A DNA stretch of 64,000 bases from Aquisediminimonas sp031376385 (GTDB lineage Bacteria > Pseudomonadota > Alphaproteobacteria > Sphingomonadales > Sphingomonadaceae). The DNA is taken from positions 124,001 through 188,000 of the forward strand of contig JANMDQ010000013.1 of the NCBI GenBank assembly GCA_031376385.1. Reading direction: 5' to 3'. Positions 35,799 through 44,494 of this stretch are shown here, piece by piece (positions within the stretch are counted from its first letter, which is position 1; each line of letters starts with the position of its first letter). The position numbers and the translations under genes were made by a program. The notes under the pieces are model-generated. The model was not told where the DNA came from. It saw only the letters and a list, made by a program, of their open reading frames with translations, and searched no databases.

Positions 35799-35887
35799 AA
35801 TGTCGGGCATTGGGGGACGGGTGAACGCGGGATCGCAGTTGAAAGGGTCAGGTCATTACAAGTCGTAGCACGATCAATCGCCGGTGG

Positions 35888-36802
35888 TTGCCCTTGAACG
35901 CTTTGCGCGCATTTGAGGCGGTTGGCCAGCACTTGAGCTTTACGGGCGGGGCATCCGCTTTGTCAGTGTCGCAAAGCGCAATGAGTCGTCATGTCGGCGG
36001 CCTCGAAGAACTGCTTGGCAAGCAGCTTTTTGATCGTGATGCGTCGCGGCTTTCGCTGACAGCGGCGGGTGTGGAGCTTTTGCCTGTGGTCAGCAAATGC
36101 CTCGACCGGCTGGAACAGTCGATGAATATGATCCGCGATGATGATGTTATTGGCCGGTCGCTTCGGCTTCACGTGCCGCCGTCCCTGTTGCAGCAATTAT
36201 TCCTGCCGATGCTGCGCGACTTTCACGCTGAGCATCCCGACATTCGCCTTGATGTCTCCAGCGCGCACGTCACCGGCTTGCCTGCGACGGATTTTGACAT
36301 GGCCATTGCCTATGACCGGCCCAACGTTGACGATCGCATTACCGACCTGCTGTGGATGGTGCGCGTTGCCCCGCTTTGCTCGCCGCAAACGGCCGCAACC
36401 AGTGCCGGCCAGTCGCTGGAGGCTTTTCTAGAGAGCCAGGAACTCCTGCACTCGAAACTGGACGGGGAGCCACGCGATCTGCTGTGGACGGCCTACTTGC
36501 GGCAAAGCGGATTGACCGCGCCGATGCTTGGCGGTCTGGCATTTGATACTGCGATTGCAGCGGCGCAATATGCGATGACCGCTGGCGGGGTCTTCCTCGG
36601 TGATGTGGATATGTTCGCGCGCGAAATTGCTGATGGCAGCCTCGTAATGCCCTATGATGCCGTGATCGAGGATGGCTATGGCTATTATCTGAAACTCCAC
36701 GCTGATGATCTCGCTGATCCTGTCATTTCCATGTTGCGCAGCTGGCTGATCAGTCGCTTCGGCGCCCTGCGTCAAGCGCGCCATCTGGGCGGGCAAGGCT
36801 GA
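35888..36802 (+). CDS. LysR-type regulator, GcvA-like
   Basis: A protein of 304 residues. The winged helix-turn-helix is at about 1-60 (LNALRAFEAVGQHLSFTGGASALSVSQSAMSRHV, then LFDRDA), and the effector domain follows from about 90. The GcvA-like start suggests a few more N-terminal residues: the frame continues upstream through INRRW but offers only rare start codons, so TTG 35888 is provisional. It is transcribed away from the gbcA-like operon over a shared 175-base region and is the obvious candidate to control it. Its last 53 bases overlap the convergent fdhD. Confidence 0.85.
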   Translation: MPLNALRAFEAVGQHLSFTGGASALSVSQSAMSRHVGGLEELLGKQLFDRDASRLSLTAAGVELLPVVSKCLDRLEQSMNMIRDDDVIGRSLRLHVPPSLLQQLFLPMLRDFHAEHPDIRLDVSSAHVTGLPATDFDMAIAYDRPNVDDRITDLLWMVRVAPLCSPQTAATSAGQSLEAFLESQELLHSKLDGEPRDLLWTAYLRQSGLTAPMLGGLAFDTAIAAAQYAMTAGGVFLGDVDMFAREIADGSLVMPYDAVIEDGYGYYLKLHADDLADPVISMLRSWLISRFGALRQARHLGGQG

Positions 36803-37550
36803 CCAAGCGGAGGCCGTGTTTGGCGGCCATGGTGATCGACAAATCAGTTGCTGCCGATATCGTGACCAGCAGCGGGCAATTGGCCAGAATCGCTTTCTGG
36901 GCGAGTTCGAAACTACAGCGCGCGGTGAGCAGGATGAAGCCAGTTGCGGGGGCAATGCCTGCCGTGGCCAGTGCGCCAATAAGCTTGTCGAGCGCATTGT
37001 GGCGGCCGACATCTTCGCGCGTCATCAGGATATGCCCGTCCGGCGCGCAAAAGGCAGCGCCGTGGGACGCTCCGGTGGCTGCGTTCAAAACCTGGTGGAT
37101 GCGCAGTGCCTCCATCGCGGCGAAAATCGCGGGGTTAGCCACGTCGATTTGCGCGGTGACTAGCGGCAGTGGGCGCATCACTTCATCAAGATTGTCCATC
37201 CCGCATAGCCCGCAACTGCTTTCGGAGACCCGCTGACGGGCCCGGGTGAACACTTTTTCGGCCTTATCCGGGGGCAGTTGGATGCGCACGATCCACCCCA
37301 GTTCAGCTTTATAGGTGTCAATGGATAGAATCTGGCCCGGGTGATCGATCAACTGTTCGGATAAACAGAAGCCAGTGGCAAAATCGTTGAGGTCAGTCGG
37401 TGTTGCCATCATCACGGCATAGCCAATGCCGTTGACTTCAATTGCGATGGGGGCCTCTAGGATGATCGCCCGTTCAATGTCCTCGCTCACTTTGCTGTCA
37501 GGCGTAAGAACCGAGAAACGGTACCCCAGCGACCCCGGCTCAGGCGGCAT
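36750..37550 (-). CDS. fdhD: Formate dehydrogenase sulfurtransferase FdhD
   Basis: A protein of 266 residues. The catalytic CxxC is Cys113/Cys116 in SSCGLCGMD; other family blocks are EAPIAIEVNG, ATGFCLSEQL and LMTREDVGRHNALDKLIG. FdhD passes sulfur to the molybdenum cofactor and is required to activate formate dehydrogenase. It overlaps fdsD by 11 bases, and its 3' end overlaps the convergent LysR gene by 53 bases. Last gene of the C1 oxidation operon. Confidence 0.95.
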   Translation of the reverse strand: MPPEPGSLGYRFSVLTPDSKVSEDIERAIILEAPIAIEVNGIGYAVMMATPTDLNDFATGFCLSEQLIDHPGQILSIDTYKAELGWIVRIQLPPDKAEKVFTRARQRVSESSCGLCGMDNLDEVMRPLPLVTAQIDVANPAIFAAMEALRIHQVLNAATGASHGAAFCAPDGHILMTREDVGRHNALDKLIGALATAGIAPATGFILLTARCSFELAQKAILANCPLLVTISAATDLSITMAAKHGLRLVSLARPDGALDAGRRSD

Positions 37551-37752
37551 TTTGCGGATCGGATAGCAGGCGGATAGCAGCAGCGGCGGCTGGTGACAGG
37601 CCTGCGTCGCCGTGATCGCGGATCATCTCCTTCATCCGCGGGTCCCAGAAGAGCTGCATATGATTGGCAATTGCCGCCACGGGATGAGGATCAGTCGCCA
37701 GATTTGTCGCAATCTGGTTGGCCATATGCACAAGGCGGTCGACGGTTTTCAT
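37540..37752 (-). CDS. fdsD: Formate dehydrogenase delta subunit
   Basis: A 70-residue protein matching FdsD: a start with RLVHMANQIATNLA, then HPVAAIANHMQLFWDPRMKEMI. FdsD is a small factor needed for maturation or stability of the soluble NAD-dependent formate dehydrogenase. It is coupled to fdsA by ATGA. The order fdsD-fdhD is swapped relative to the fdhD-fdsD order common elsewhere. Confidence 0.92.
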   Translation of the reverse strand: MKTVDRLVHMANQIATNLATDPHPVAAIANHMQLFWDPRMKEMIRDHGDAGLSPAAAAAIRLLSDPQNAA

Positions 37753-40604
37753 TCAGCAGGCACAGCTTCGATCCGCCGCGCGCGCTTAGACAAGGCTTCA
37801 TAATCCTCCTGCCAGTCAGTCGGGCCATTCGACGCACTGATTTGCACGGCGGTCACCTTATATTCCGGGCAATTTGTCGCCCAGTCGCTATAGTCGGTTG
37901 TGACGACATTGGCCTGGGTCACGGCGTGGTGAAACGTCGTGTAGACGACGCCCGGCGCCACCCGATCAGTGACAGTCGCGCGCAAAGTCGTTTCGCCTGC
38001 ACGGCTGGCCAGTTTGATCCAGTCACCTGTTTTAACACCGCGATCTTCGGCATCAACGGGATGGATTTCCAGCAAATCTTCAGTGTGCCACGCGACATTT
38101 TCGGTCCGCCGCGTCTGCGCGCCGACGTTGTAGTGTGACAGGATCCGCCCGGTGGTCAGCAACAGCGGAAAGCGCGGGCCGGTCTTTTCGTCCGTCGGCA
38201 CATAGTCCGTCACAACAAATTTGCCCTTGCCGCGCACAAAGCCGTCTACATGCATGATGGGGGAGCCGTCGGGCGCTTCGGCAGTCACGGGCCACTGCAA
38301 TGACCCCATTTCGTCAAGCCGGTCGAACGAGACCCCTGCAAAACTGGGCGTTAGTCGCGCAATTTCATCCATGATTTCAGATGGATGGCTGTAATTCCAA
38401 TCAAGCCCTATCGCCTGTGCCAAACGCTGCGTCACTTCCCAATCTTCCAGACCGCTGAGCGGCGTCATCACTTTGCGAACAGGCTGAATGCGCCGTTCGG
38501 CATTGGTGAAAGTGCCGTTCTTTTCGAGGAATGTCGATCCTGGCAGGAAAATATGCGCGTAATGGGCAGTTTCATTGAGGAAGAGATCATGGACAATCAC
38601 ACATTCCATCGCCGCTAGACCGGCCGACACATGTTTGGTGTTGGGGTCTGAATGGAGGATATCTTCGCCCTGCACATAAAGCGCCTTGAACACGCCGTCG
38701 ACGGCTGCGTCCAGCATACTGGGAATACGCAAGCCCGGTTCAGGATCAATCGGCACGCCCCAGTCCGCCTCGAACAAGGCCCGCGCATCGCCGTCACTGA
38801 TATGGCGGTAACCGGAAAGCTCATGAGGAAAACTGCCCATGTCGCACGCACCTTGGACGTTATTTTGACCGCGCAGTGGGTTAACGCCCACGCCGCGCCG
38901 CCCGATGTTGCCCGTGGCCATGGCGAGGTTGGCAATCGCCATCACAGTTGAACTGCCTTGGCTATGTTCAGTGACCCCGAGACCGTAATAGATCGCCCCG
39001 TTTTTCTCAGTGGCAAACAGCCGCGCCGCGCCGCGCAGATGATCGGCATCCACCAGAGTCACAGGTGCCAAATTTTCCGGGCTATTGCGCTCCAGCGACA
39101 CAAATGCGGCCCAGTGGCTATATTCGTCCCAATCGCAGCGTTCGCGGATGAAGGCTTCGTCGGCCAGACCTTCAGTCACAATGACATGCGCCATAGCCGT
39201 GAGCACAGCGACATTGGTGCCGGGCCGCAACGGTAAATGGAACTGCGCTTCGATATGGGGGGAACGGACGATATCGGTTCGGCGCGGATCGATGACGATC
39301 AGCTTGGCCCCGGGCTTTCCGTCCTGCCCGCGCAGGCGGCGCTTCATGCGACTGGCAAAAACAGGATGGCCGTCCGTCGGATTCGCGCCAATGATCAGGA
39401 TGACATCACTGTCCTCAACTGAGTCAAAATCCTGCGTTCCAGCACTCGTGCCAAAGGTTGTTTTCAACCCGTAACCCGTCGGCGAATGGCAGACGCGGGC
39501 GCAGGTATCGACATTATTATTACCAAAGCCTGCGCGAACCAACTTTTGTACAAGGAAAGTCTCTTCGTTGGTGCAACGGCTGGAGGTGATCCCGCCAAGC
39601 GCTTGGCGGCCATAAGTATCGCTGATCCGCTTCAACTCTGACGCGGTATAGGCGAAGGCTTCATCCCAGCTGACTTCGCGCCACGGATCGCTGATCGCTT
39701 TGCGGATCATCGGTTTGAGCATCCGGTCCTGATGCTGGGCATAGCCCCAGGCAAAGCGGCCCTTCACGCAAGAGTGCCCGCGATTGGCCTTGCCATCCTT
39801 GTATGGGACCATCCGCACCAATTGCTCGCCCCGCATTTCCGCACGGAACGTACAGCCGACGCCGCAATAAGCGCAGGTGGTAACAACGGCGCGTTCGGGA
39901 GTGCCGACTTCAACGACTTTCTTTTCCACCAGAGTGGCCGTCGGGCAGGCCTGCACACAGGCCCCGCAAGATACGCATTCGCTGCTGAGGAACGTGTCAC
40001 TGGCAAGGCCAGCGGAAATCTTTGACGCAAAGCCGCGCCCGTCCATGGTCAGCGCCAGCGTGCCCTGCACTTCGTCGCACGCGCGGATGCAGCGCGAACA
40101 AGCAATACATTTGCTTGGGTCAAAATCAAAATAGGGGTTGGACTGATCCTTGGGTTGACCGAGGTGGCTCGCCTCCACTTCATAACGCACATCACGCAGG
40201 CCAACTGCCCCTGCCTGATCCTGCAATTCACAGTCACCGTTGGCAGCACAGGTCAGGCAATCGAGCGGATGATCGGAGATGTAAAGTTCCATCACCCCCT
40301 TACGCAGTTTGGCCAAATGAGGCGTTTGCGTGCGAACGACCATGCCGGGTTCAACTGGCGTCGTGCAGCTGGCCGGTGTCCCTTTGCGCCCGTCGATTTC
40401 AATGAGGCACAAGCGGCATGACCCGAAACTTTTCATATTGTCCGTGGCGCAGAGTTTGGGGATCGACGTGCCCTGTTCAGCCGCCGCCCGCATGACGCTG
40501 GTTCCGGCAGGGACAGTGACTTGGCGGCCATCGATGGTCAGCGTCACCGCCTCTTGTGATCGGCTTTCTGGCGTTCCGAAGTCCTGTTGTGGCCGGTATG
40601 TCAT
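37749..40604 (-). CDS. fdsA: NAD-dependent formate dehydrogenase alpha subunit
   Basis: A protein of 951 residues. An N-terminal 2Fe-2S domain (Cys52, 63, 66, 80) precedes further Fe-S ligands at 116-125, two ferredoxin-type clusters at 166-176 and 210-220, and the 4Fe-4S site CAYCGVGC at 244-251. The bis-MGD domain has the molybdenum ligand Cys372 in ARVCHSPT. The C-terminal pterin-binding domain starts near 830. It oxidises formate to CO2; electrons reach NAD+ through FdsB. The preceding gene is a methyltransferase ending 32 bases upstream, which breaks the usual fdsB-fdsA adjacency. Confidence 0.96.
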   Translation of the reverse strand: MTYRPQQDFGTPESRSQEAVTLTIDGRQVTVPAGTSVMRAAAEQGTSIPKLCATDNMKSFGSCRLCLIEIDGRKGTPASCTTPVEPGMVVRTQTPHLAKLRKGVMELYISDHPLDCLTCAANGDCELQDQAGAVGLRDVRYEVEASHLGQPKDQSNPYFDFDPSKCIACSRCIRACDEVQGTLALTMDGRGFASKISAGLASDTFLSSECVSCGACVQACPTATLVEKKVVEVGTPERAVVTTCAYCGVGCTFRAEMRGEQLVRMVPYKDGKANRGHSCVKGRFAWGYAQHQDRMLKPMIRKAISDPWREVSWDEAFAYTASELKRISDTYGRQALGGITSSRCTNEETFLVQKLVRAGFGNNNVDTCARVCHSPTGYGLKTTFGTSAGTQDFDSVEDSDVILIIGANPTDGHPVFASRMKRRLRGQDGKPGAKLIVIDPRRTDIVRSPHIEAQFHLPLRPGTNVAVLTAMAHVIVTEGLADEAFIRERCDWDEYSHWAAFVSLERNSPENLAPVTLVDADHLRGAARLFATEKNGAIYYGLGVTEHSQGSSTVMAIANLAMATGNIGRRGVGVNPLRGQNNVQGACDMGSFPHELSGYRHISDGDARALFEADWGVPIDPEPGLRIPSMLDAAVDGVFKALYVQGEDILHSDPNTKHVSAGLAAMECVIVHDLFLNETAHYAHIFLPGSTFLEKNGTFTNAERRIQPVRKVMTPLSGLEDWEVTQRLAQAIGLDWNYSHPSEIMDEIARLTPSFAGVSFDRLDEMGSLQWPVTAEAPDGSPIMHVDGFVRGKGKFVVTDYVPTDEKTGPRFPLLLTTGRILSHYNVGAQTRRTENVAWHTEDLLEIHPVDAEDRGVKTGDWIKLASRAGETTLRATVTDRVAPGVVYTTFHHAVTQANVVTTDYSDWATNCPEYKVTAVQISASNGPTDWQEDYEALSKRARRIEAVPAE

Positions 40605-40636
40605 GGTCTTACCTTACACTAAATGGTCGGAAATGA

Positions 40637-41515
40637 TCAGGCATTATTCGGCAACAGTCCCTCGGCAAGCGCGCGAATATGGTCCGGGCCAATGCCGCAG
40701 CATCCGCCAACCATCGTTGCGCCTGCCGCCACCCATTTCTGGGCCCAATTGAGATAAAGCGGCGGCCCCAGATCAGCGCGAATTTGCCGCAGCCCTGCAT
40801 TGGCATCAATTTCCACTTCGGTGTGCGCAAACCCATTGGCATATACTCCGATCTCTACCGCTCCATTGCCAAGGGCTTGCTTGGCCAGCTGCACAGCATC
40901 CTCCATCACCTCAGGCGCGCTGCAATTGAACAGCAGCGCCTTTGCGCCCAATTTTAGCACCGTTGCTGCCGCTTCTTCAATGCTCTCGCCCGAACGCAGC
41001 ACCGCTGGGCCTTCGTCTTTTAGCGTGAAGGACAGCCAGAGCGGCCGGTCATCGCCCGCCAGCATCTCAGCGATCAGTCTCGCCTCACCAAGCGTGCTGA
41101 GCGTTTCGGCAAGCCAGACATCAGCAAAAGGCGACAGCCCCTCGATCAGCACAGCAAGAATGGTTCGCGCGGCCTCCACCTCAAACAGGTCAGGGCGGTA
41201 AGACCCCAGCACAGGCGGCAAAGAGCCCGCAACTTTAAGGCCGCGCTTGTCAGCCACATCGCGCGCCAGCTTTCCAGCCACGCCTGCCAATTCGCCACCG
41301 CGCTCCGCAAATAATGCTTCGCCGATATGAAAGGGGACGACAGCATAGCTATTGGTGGAAATCACATCCGCCCCGGCCTGTGCAAATCCGTCATGCGCCT
41401 GTGTGACGAACTCTGGCCCGTCCATCAGCGCAAGGGCTGACCATTCTGGCTGCCGAAAAGGCGCACCAAGCCGCTGCAACTCGCGGCCCATGCCGCCGTC
41501 GAGGATTGTGATCAT
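40637..41515 (-). CDS. Homocysteine S-methyltransferase family protein (BHMT/MmuM-like)
   Basis: A zinc methyltransferase of 292 residues. It starts ILDGGMGRELQRLG, and the zinc ligands are Cys198 in LLFNCSAP and Cys272/Cys273 in GGCCGIGPDHI. The family moves a methyl from betaine, S-methylmethionine or a corrinoid to homocysteine, giving methionine; the donor cannot be assigned. ATG 41515 overlaps the fdsB stop (ATGA), so the frame from 41587 is an over-extension. Its place between fdsB and fdsA is striking. With the betaine genes next door, betaine is a plausible donor and dimethylglycine would be the second product; this is inference. Confidence 0.87.
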   Translation of the reverse strand: MITILDGGMGRELQRLGAPFRQPEWSALALMDGPEFVTQAHDGFAQAGADVISTNSYAVVPFHIGEALFAERGGELAGVAGKLARDVADKRGLKVAGSLPPVLGSYRPDLFEVEAARTILAVLIEGLSPFADVWLAETLSTLGEARLIAEMLAGDDRPLWLSFTLKDEGPAVLRSGESIEEAAATVLKLGAKALLFNCSAPEVMEDAVQLAKQALGNGAVEIGVYANGFAHTEVEIDANAGLRQIRADLGPPLYLNWAQKWVAAGATMVGGCCGIGPDHIRALAEGLLPNNA

Positions 41516-42957
41516 CGCTGAAAATCCTCTGGAAAATGGGTAATTGCGCTCATCACGGGATAAGGCGTGAAGCCACCCAGCGCACACAGCGACCCAAACT
41601 TCATCGTTTCGGATAGATCAGCGATCAGCGCCAGATTGGCCTCAACATTCTTGCCCGCGATAATCTGATCGATGGTTTCCAATCCGCGCGTGCTGCCCAA
41701 CCGACACGGGGTGCATTTGCCGCAGCTTTCAACGGCGCAAAACTCCATCGCAAAACGTGCCATTTGCGCCATGTCAACGCTGTCATCAAAAACCGTGATG
41801 CCGCCGTGGCCAATGAGCGCATCAGCAGCCGCAAAGGCCTCATAATCAAAGGGCAAATCAAACTGGTCAGGCGGGATATAGGCGCCCAGCGGCCCGCCAA
41901 CCTGCACGCAGCGCACGGGGCGGCCCGTGTCTGTGCCACCGCCAACATCATTGACCAGTTCGCCAAGTGTGATGCCAAAGGCCACTTCGAACAAGCCGCC
42001 GTGCTTGACATTGCCTGCAATTTGGACGGGCACTGTGCCTGTCGACCGCCCCATGCCGTAGGCGGCATAGGCTTCGCCGCCGTGCGTCAAGATCCATGGC
42101 ACAGCGGCGAGAGTGAGGACATTGTTGACGACCGTGGGCTTGCCGAACAATCCTTCAAGGGCTGGCAGCGGCGGTTTGGCGCGCACTTCGCCGCGCTTGC
42201 CCTCCAGACTGTTGAGCAATGATGTTTCTTCGCCGCAGACGTAAGAGCCTGCACCAACCCGCACTTCAACCGCGAAAGGCGCTACCAGATGCGCGCTTGC
42301 TTTGATCGCCGCTTCCATTTTGGCAATGGCGTGAGGATATTCTGACCGGATATAGACGTAAGCTTTGTTGGCCCCGACAGCGAGGCCTGCAATCGCCATG
42401 CCTTCGATCAGCATGAAGGGATCGCCTTCCATCACCATCCGGTCAGCAAAGGTGGCGCTGTCGCCTTCGTCGGCATTGCAGACGATATATTTCTGATCAG
42501 CGGCGGCTCCAGCCACAGTCTTCCACTTGATGCCCGCCGGAAAGCCAGCGCCACCGCGCCCGCGCAGGCCCGATGCCAAGACGATCTCGATGGTTGCCTC
42601 GGCCCCAACCTCGCGTGCTTTAGCAAGGCCAAGCCAGCCGCCTGCGGCATAATAATCGTCAAGCGATGTGGGCCGCGTTTTGCCAGCACGAGCAAAGGTC
42701 AGCCGCTGCTGTCTCGCGATAAAGGGATGGTCCTTGATCCGGCCGACGGAAGGCGCTGTGCCAGCCATGATCGCGGCGACTTGATCGATTGAGGCAGGCC
42801 CATAACCAATACCGTCGATTTCAACCAGCGGCTCCAGCCAGTGCATACCCCAACTCGACACGCGGTGCACCTCAGCCCCTGCCTGCTCAAAGGCAGCGGC
42901 CACGACGTCGGCTCCGCACGCAATTGCGACGGCATCGTCTGATATCCGGACCTTCAT
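41512..42957 (-). CDS. fdsB: NAD-dependent formate dehydrogenase beta subunit
   Basis: A NuoF-like protein of 481 residues. The FMN/NADH site is seen in SGLRGRGGAGFPAGIKWK, the conserved NADEGDSATFADR follows, and the C-terminal 4Fe-4S ligands are in ESCGKCTPCRLGS. The first 70 residues form a thioredoxin-like region with a single cysteine. It reduces NAD+ with electrons from FdsA. It is coupled by ATGA to fdsG upstream and to the methyltransferase downstream. Confidence 0.94.
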   Translation of the reverse strand: MKVRISDDAVAIACGADVVAAAFEQAGAEVHRVSSWGMHWLEPLVEIDGIGYGPASIDQVAAIMAGTAPSVGRIKDHPFIARQQRLTFARAGKTRPTSLDDYYAAGGWLGLAKAREVGAEATIEIVLASGLRGRGGAGFPAGIKWKTVAGAAADQKYIVCNADEGDSATFADRMVMEGDPFMLIEGMAIAGLAVGANKAYVYIRSEYPHAIAKMEAAIKASAHLVAPFAVEVRVGAGSYVCGEETSLLNSLEGKRGEVRAKPPLPALEGLFGKPTVVNNVLTLAAVPWILTHGGEAYAAYGMGRSTGTVPVQIAGNVKHGGLFEVAFGITLGELVNDVGGGTDTGRPVRCVQVGGPLGAYIPPDQFDLPFDYEAFAAADALIGHGGITVFDDSVDMAQMARFAMEFCAVESCGKCTPCRLGSTRGLETIDQIIAGKNVEANLALIADLSETMKFGSLCALGGFTPYPVMSAITHFPEDFQR

Positions 42958-43364
42958 ACGCTGGCCATCAGGGCCGTAAATCGGTCCTCATTAAGCCGCG
43001 CGTAAACTTGATCCCCAACCAGTGCGGCTGGCCCTACCGCGCAGAGGCCAAGGCAGTAGACAGTTTCAACCTTCACGCGGCTCTGCGCCTCGGTCAGGGG
43101 GATCAGCGCCTCTACGCCGCGCGCTTTACAGGCTTCGGCGCGGCAGAGCTTGATGATTGCGCGCGGTTCGGCTTCCTTGCGGAAATCGTGATAGAAACTG
43201 ACAACGCCGAAAACCTCTGCACGCGTCAGATTAAGCGACTTGGAAATTTCGCGGATAGCCTCTTCGCTGACATGGCCGAACGCCTTTTGCACATCGTGCA
43301 GGATGGGTAGCAGAGGCCCCTCCCGCCCGGCATGATCAGACAAAATGTCAGCGATTGTGGTCAT
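42954..43364 (-). CDS. fdsG: NAD-dependent formate dehydrogenase gamma subunit
   Basis: A NuoE-like [2Fe-2S] protein of 136 residues. The ligands are Cys74 and Cys79 (LCRAEACKA), then Cys104 and Cys108 (YCLGLCAVGP). It relays electrons in the FdsABG complex. The ATG shares one base with the stop of the formaldehyde dehydrogenase gene (TGATGA), which ties formaldehyde oxidation directly to formate oxidation. Confidence 0.94.
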   Translation of the reverse strand: MTTIADILSDHAGREGPLLPILHDVQKAFGHVSEEAIREISKSLNLTRAEVFGVVSFYHDFRKEAEPRAIIKLCRAEACKARGVEALIPLTEAQSRVKVETVYCLGLCAVGPAALVGDQVYARLNEDRFTALMASV

Positions 43365-44473
43365 CAGAAAACGACAACGCTGCGGATGCTTTCGCCTGCG
43401 TGCATCAGGTCAAAGCCTTTGTTGATTTCCTCCAGGCTCAGCACGTGGGTGATCATCGGATCAATTTCGATGGTGCCGTCCATGTAAAGATCGACAATTT
43501 TCGGAACGTCCGTGCGGCCCTTGGCGCCGCCAAACGCCGTGCCGCGCCAGTTACGGCCTGTGACCAGCTGGAACGGGCGGGTGGAGATTTCCTTGCCTGC
43601 CTCTGCCACGCCAATGATGATGCTTGTGCCCCAGCCGCGGTGGCAGGCTTCCAAGGCTTGGCGCATCACTGTCGTGTTGCCTGTGCAATCAAAGGTGTAA
43701 TCCGCGCCCCCGTCCGTTAGCGCGACGAGATGCGCTACGAAGTCGCCGTCGATATCCTTTGGGTTCACGAAATGCGTCATCCCGAACCGCTTGCCCCACT
43801 CTTCGCGGTCCGGATTGATGTCAACGCCGACGATCATGTTCGCCCCTGCCATCCGTGCGCCTTGAAGCACGTTGAGGCCAATACCGCCTAGCCCGAAGAT
43901 GATGACATTATCGCCCGGCTGGACCTTGGCTGTATTGACGACGGCGCCCACACCCGTCGTTACACCGCAGCCAACGTAGCAGGCACTGTTGAACGGCGCG
44001 TCTTCGCGGATTTTCGCCACGGCGATTTCTGGCAGAACTGTGAAATTGGAAAAGGTCGAACAGCCCATATAGTGGAATATCGTCTGGCCTTTATACGAAA
44101 ACCGCGACGTCCCGTCCGGCATCAGCCCCTTGCCCTGCGTTGCGCGGATTGCGGTGCAGAGGTTGGTTTTGCCGGACAGGCATGACTTACACTGGCGGCA
44201 TTCGGGGGTGTAAAGCGGGATGACATGATCGCCGGGCTTCACGCTCGTCACGCCTGCGCCCACTTCGCGCACAATGCCTGCGCCCTCATGGCCGAGCACG
44301 CTGGGGAACAGGCCTTCGCTGTCCAGCCCGTCGAGCGTGTAGGCATCTGTATGGCAGATGCCCGTCGCCATGATTTCAACGAGGACTTCGCCAGCCTTGG
44401 GGCCGTCCAAATCAAGCTCAACAATTTCCAGCGGTTTCTTGGCTTCAAAGGCAACAGCGGCGCGGGTCTTCAT
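43364..44473 (-). CDS. frmA: S-(hydroxymethyl)glutathione dehydrogenase / class III alcohol dehydrogenase
   Basis: A zinc dehydrogenase of 369 residues. Catalytic zinc ligands are in GICHTDAYTLDG and GHEGAGIV; structural zinc cysteines are in CRQCKSCLSGKTNLC. The nucleotide site is IFGLGGIGLNVL, followed by GVDINPDREEWGKRFG. It oxidises the glutathione adduct of formaldehyde to S-formylglutathione. The hydrolase FrmB/FghA, which would release formate, is not in the window. It lies 21 bases after purU in the same operon. Confidence 0.95.
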   Translation of the reverse strand: MKTRAAVAFEAKKPLEIVELDLDGPKAGEVLVEIMATGICHTDAYTLDGLDSEGLFPSVLGHEGAGIVREVGAGVTSVKPGDHVIPLYTPECRQCKSCLSGKTNLCTAIRATQGKGLMPDGTSRFSYKGQTIFHYMGCSTFSNFTVLPEIAVAKIREDAPFNSACYVGCGVTTGVGAVVNTAKVQPGDNVIIFGLGGIGLNVLQGARMAGANMIVGVDINPDREEWGKRFGMTHFVNPKDIDGDFVAHLVALTDGGADYTFDCTGNTTVMRQALEACHRGWGTSIIIGVAEAGKEISTRPFQLVTGRNWRGTAFGGAKGRTDVPKIVDLYMDGTIEIDPMITHVLSLEEINKGFDLMHAGESIRSVVVF

Positions 44474-44494
44474 ATTCGTCTCCTGGATTTCAGT

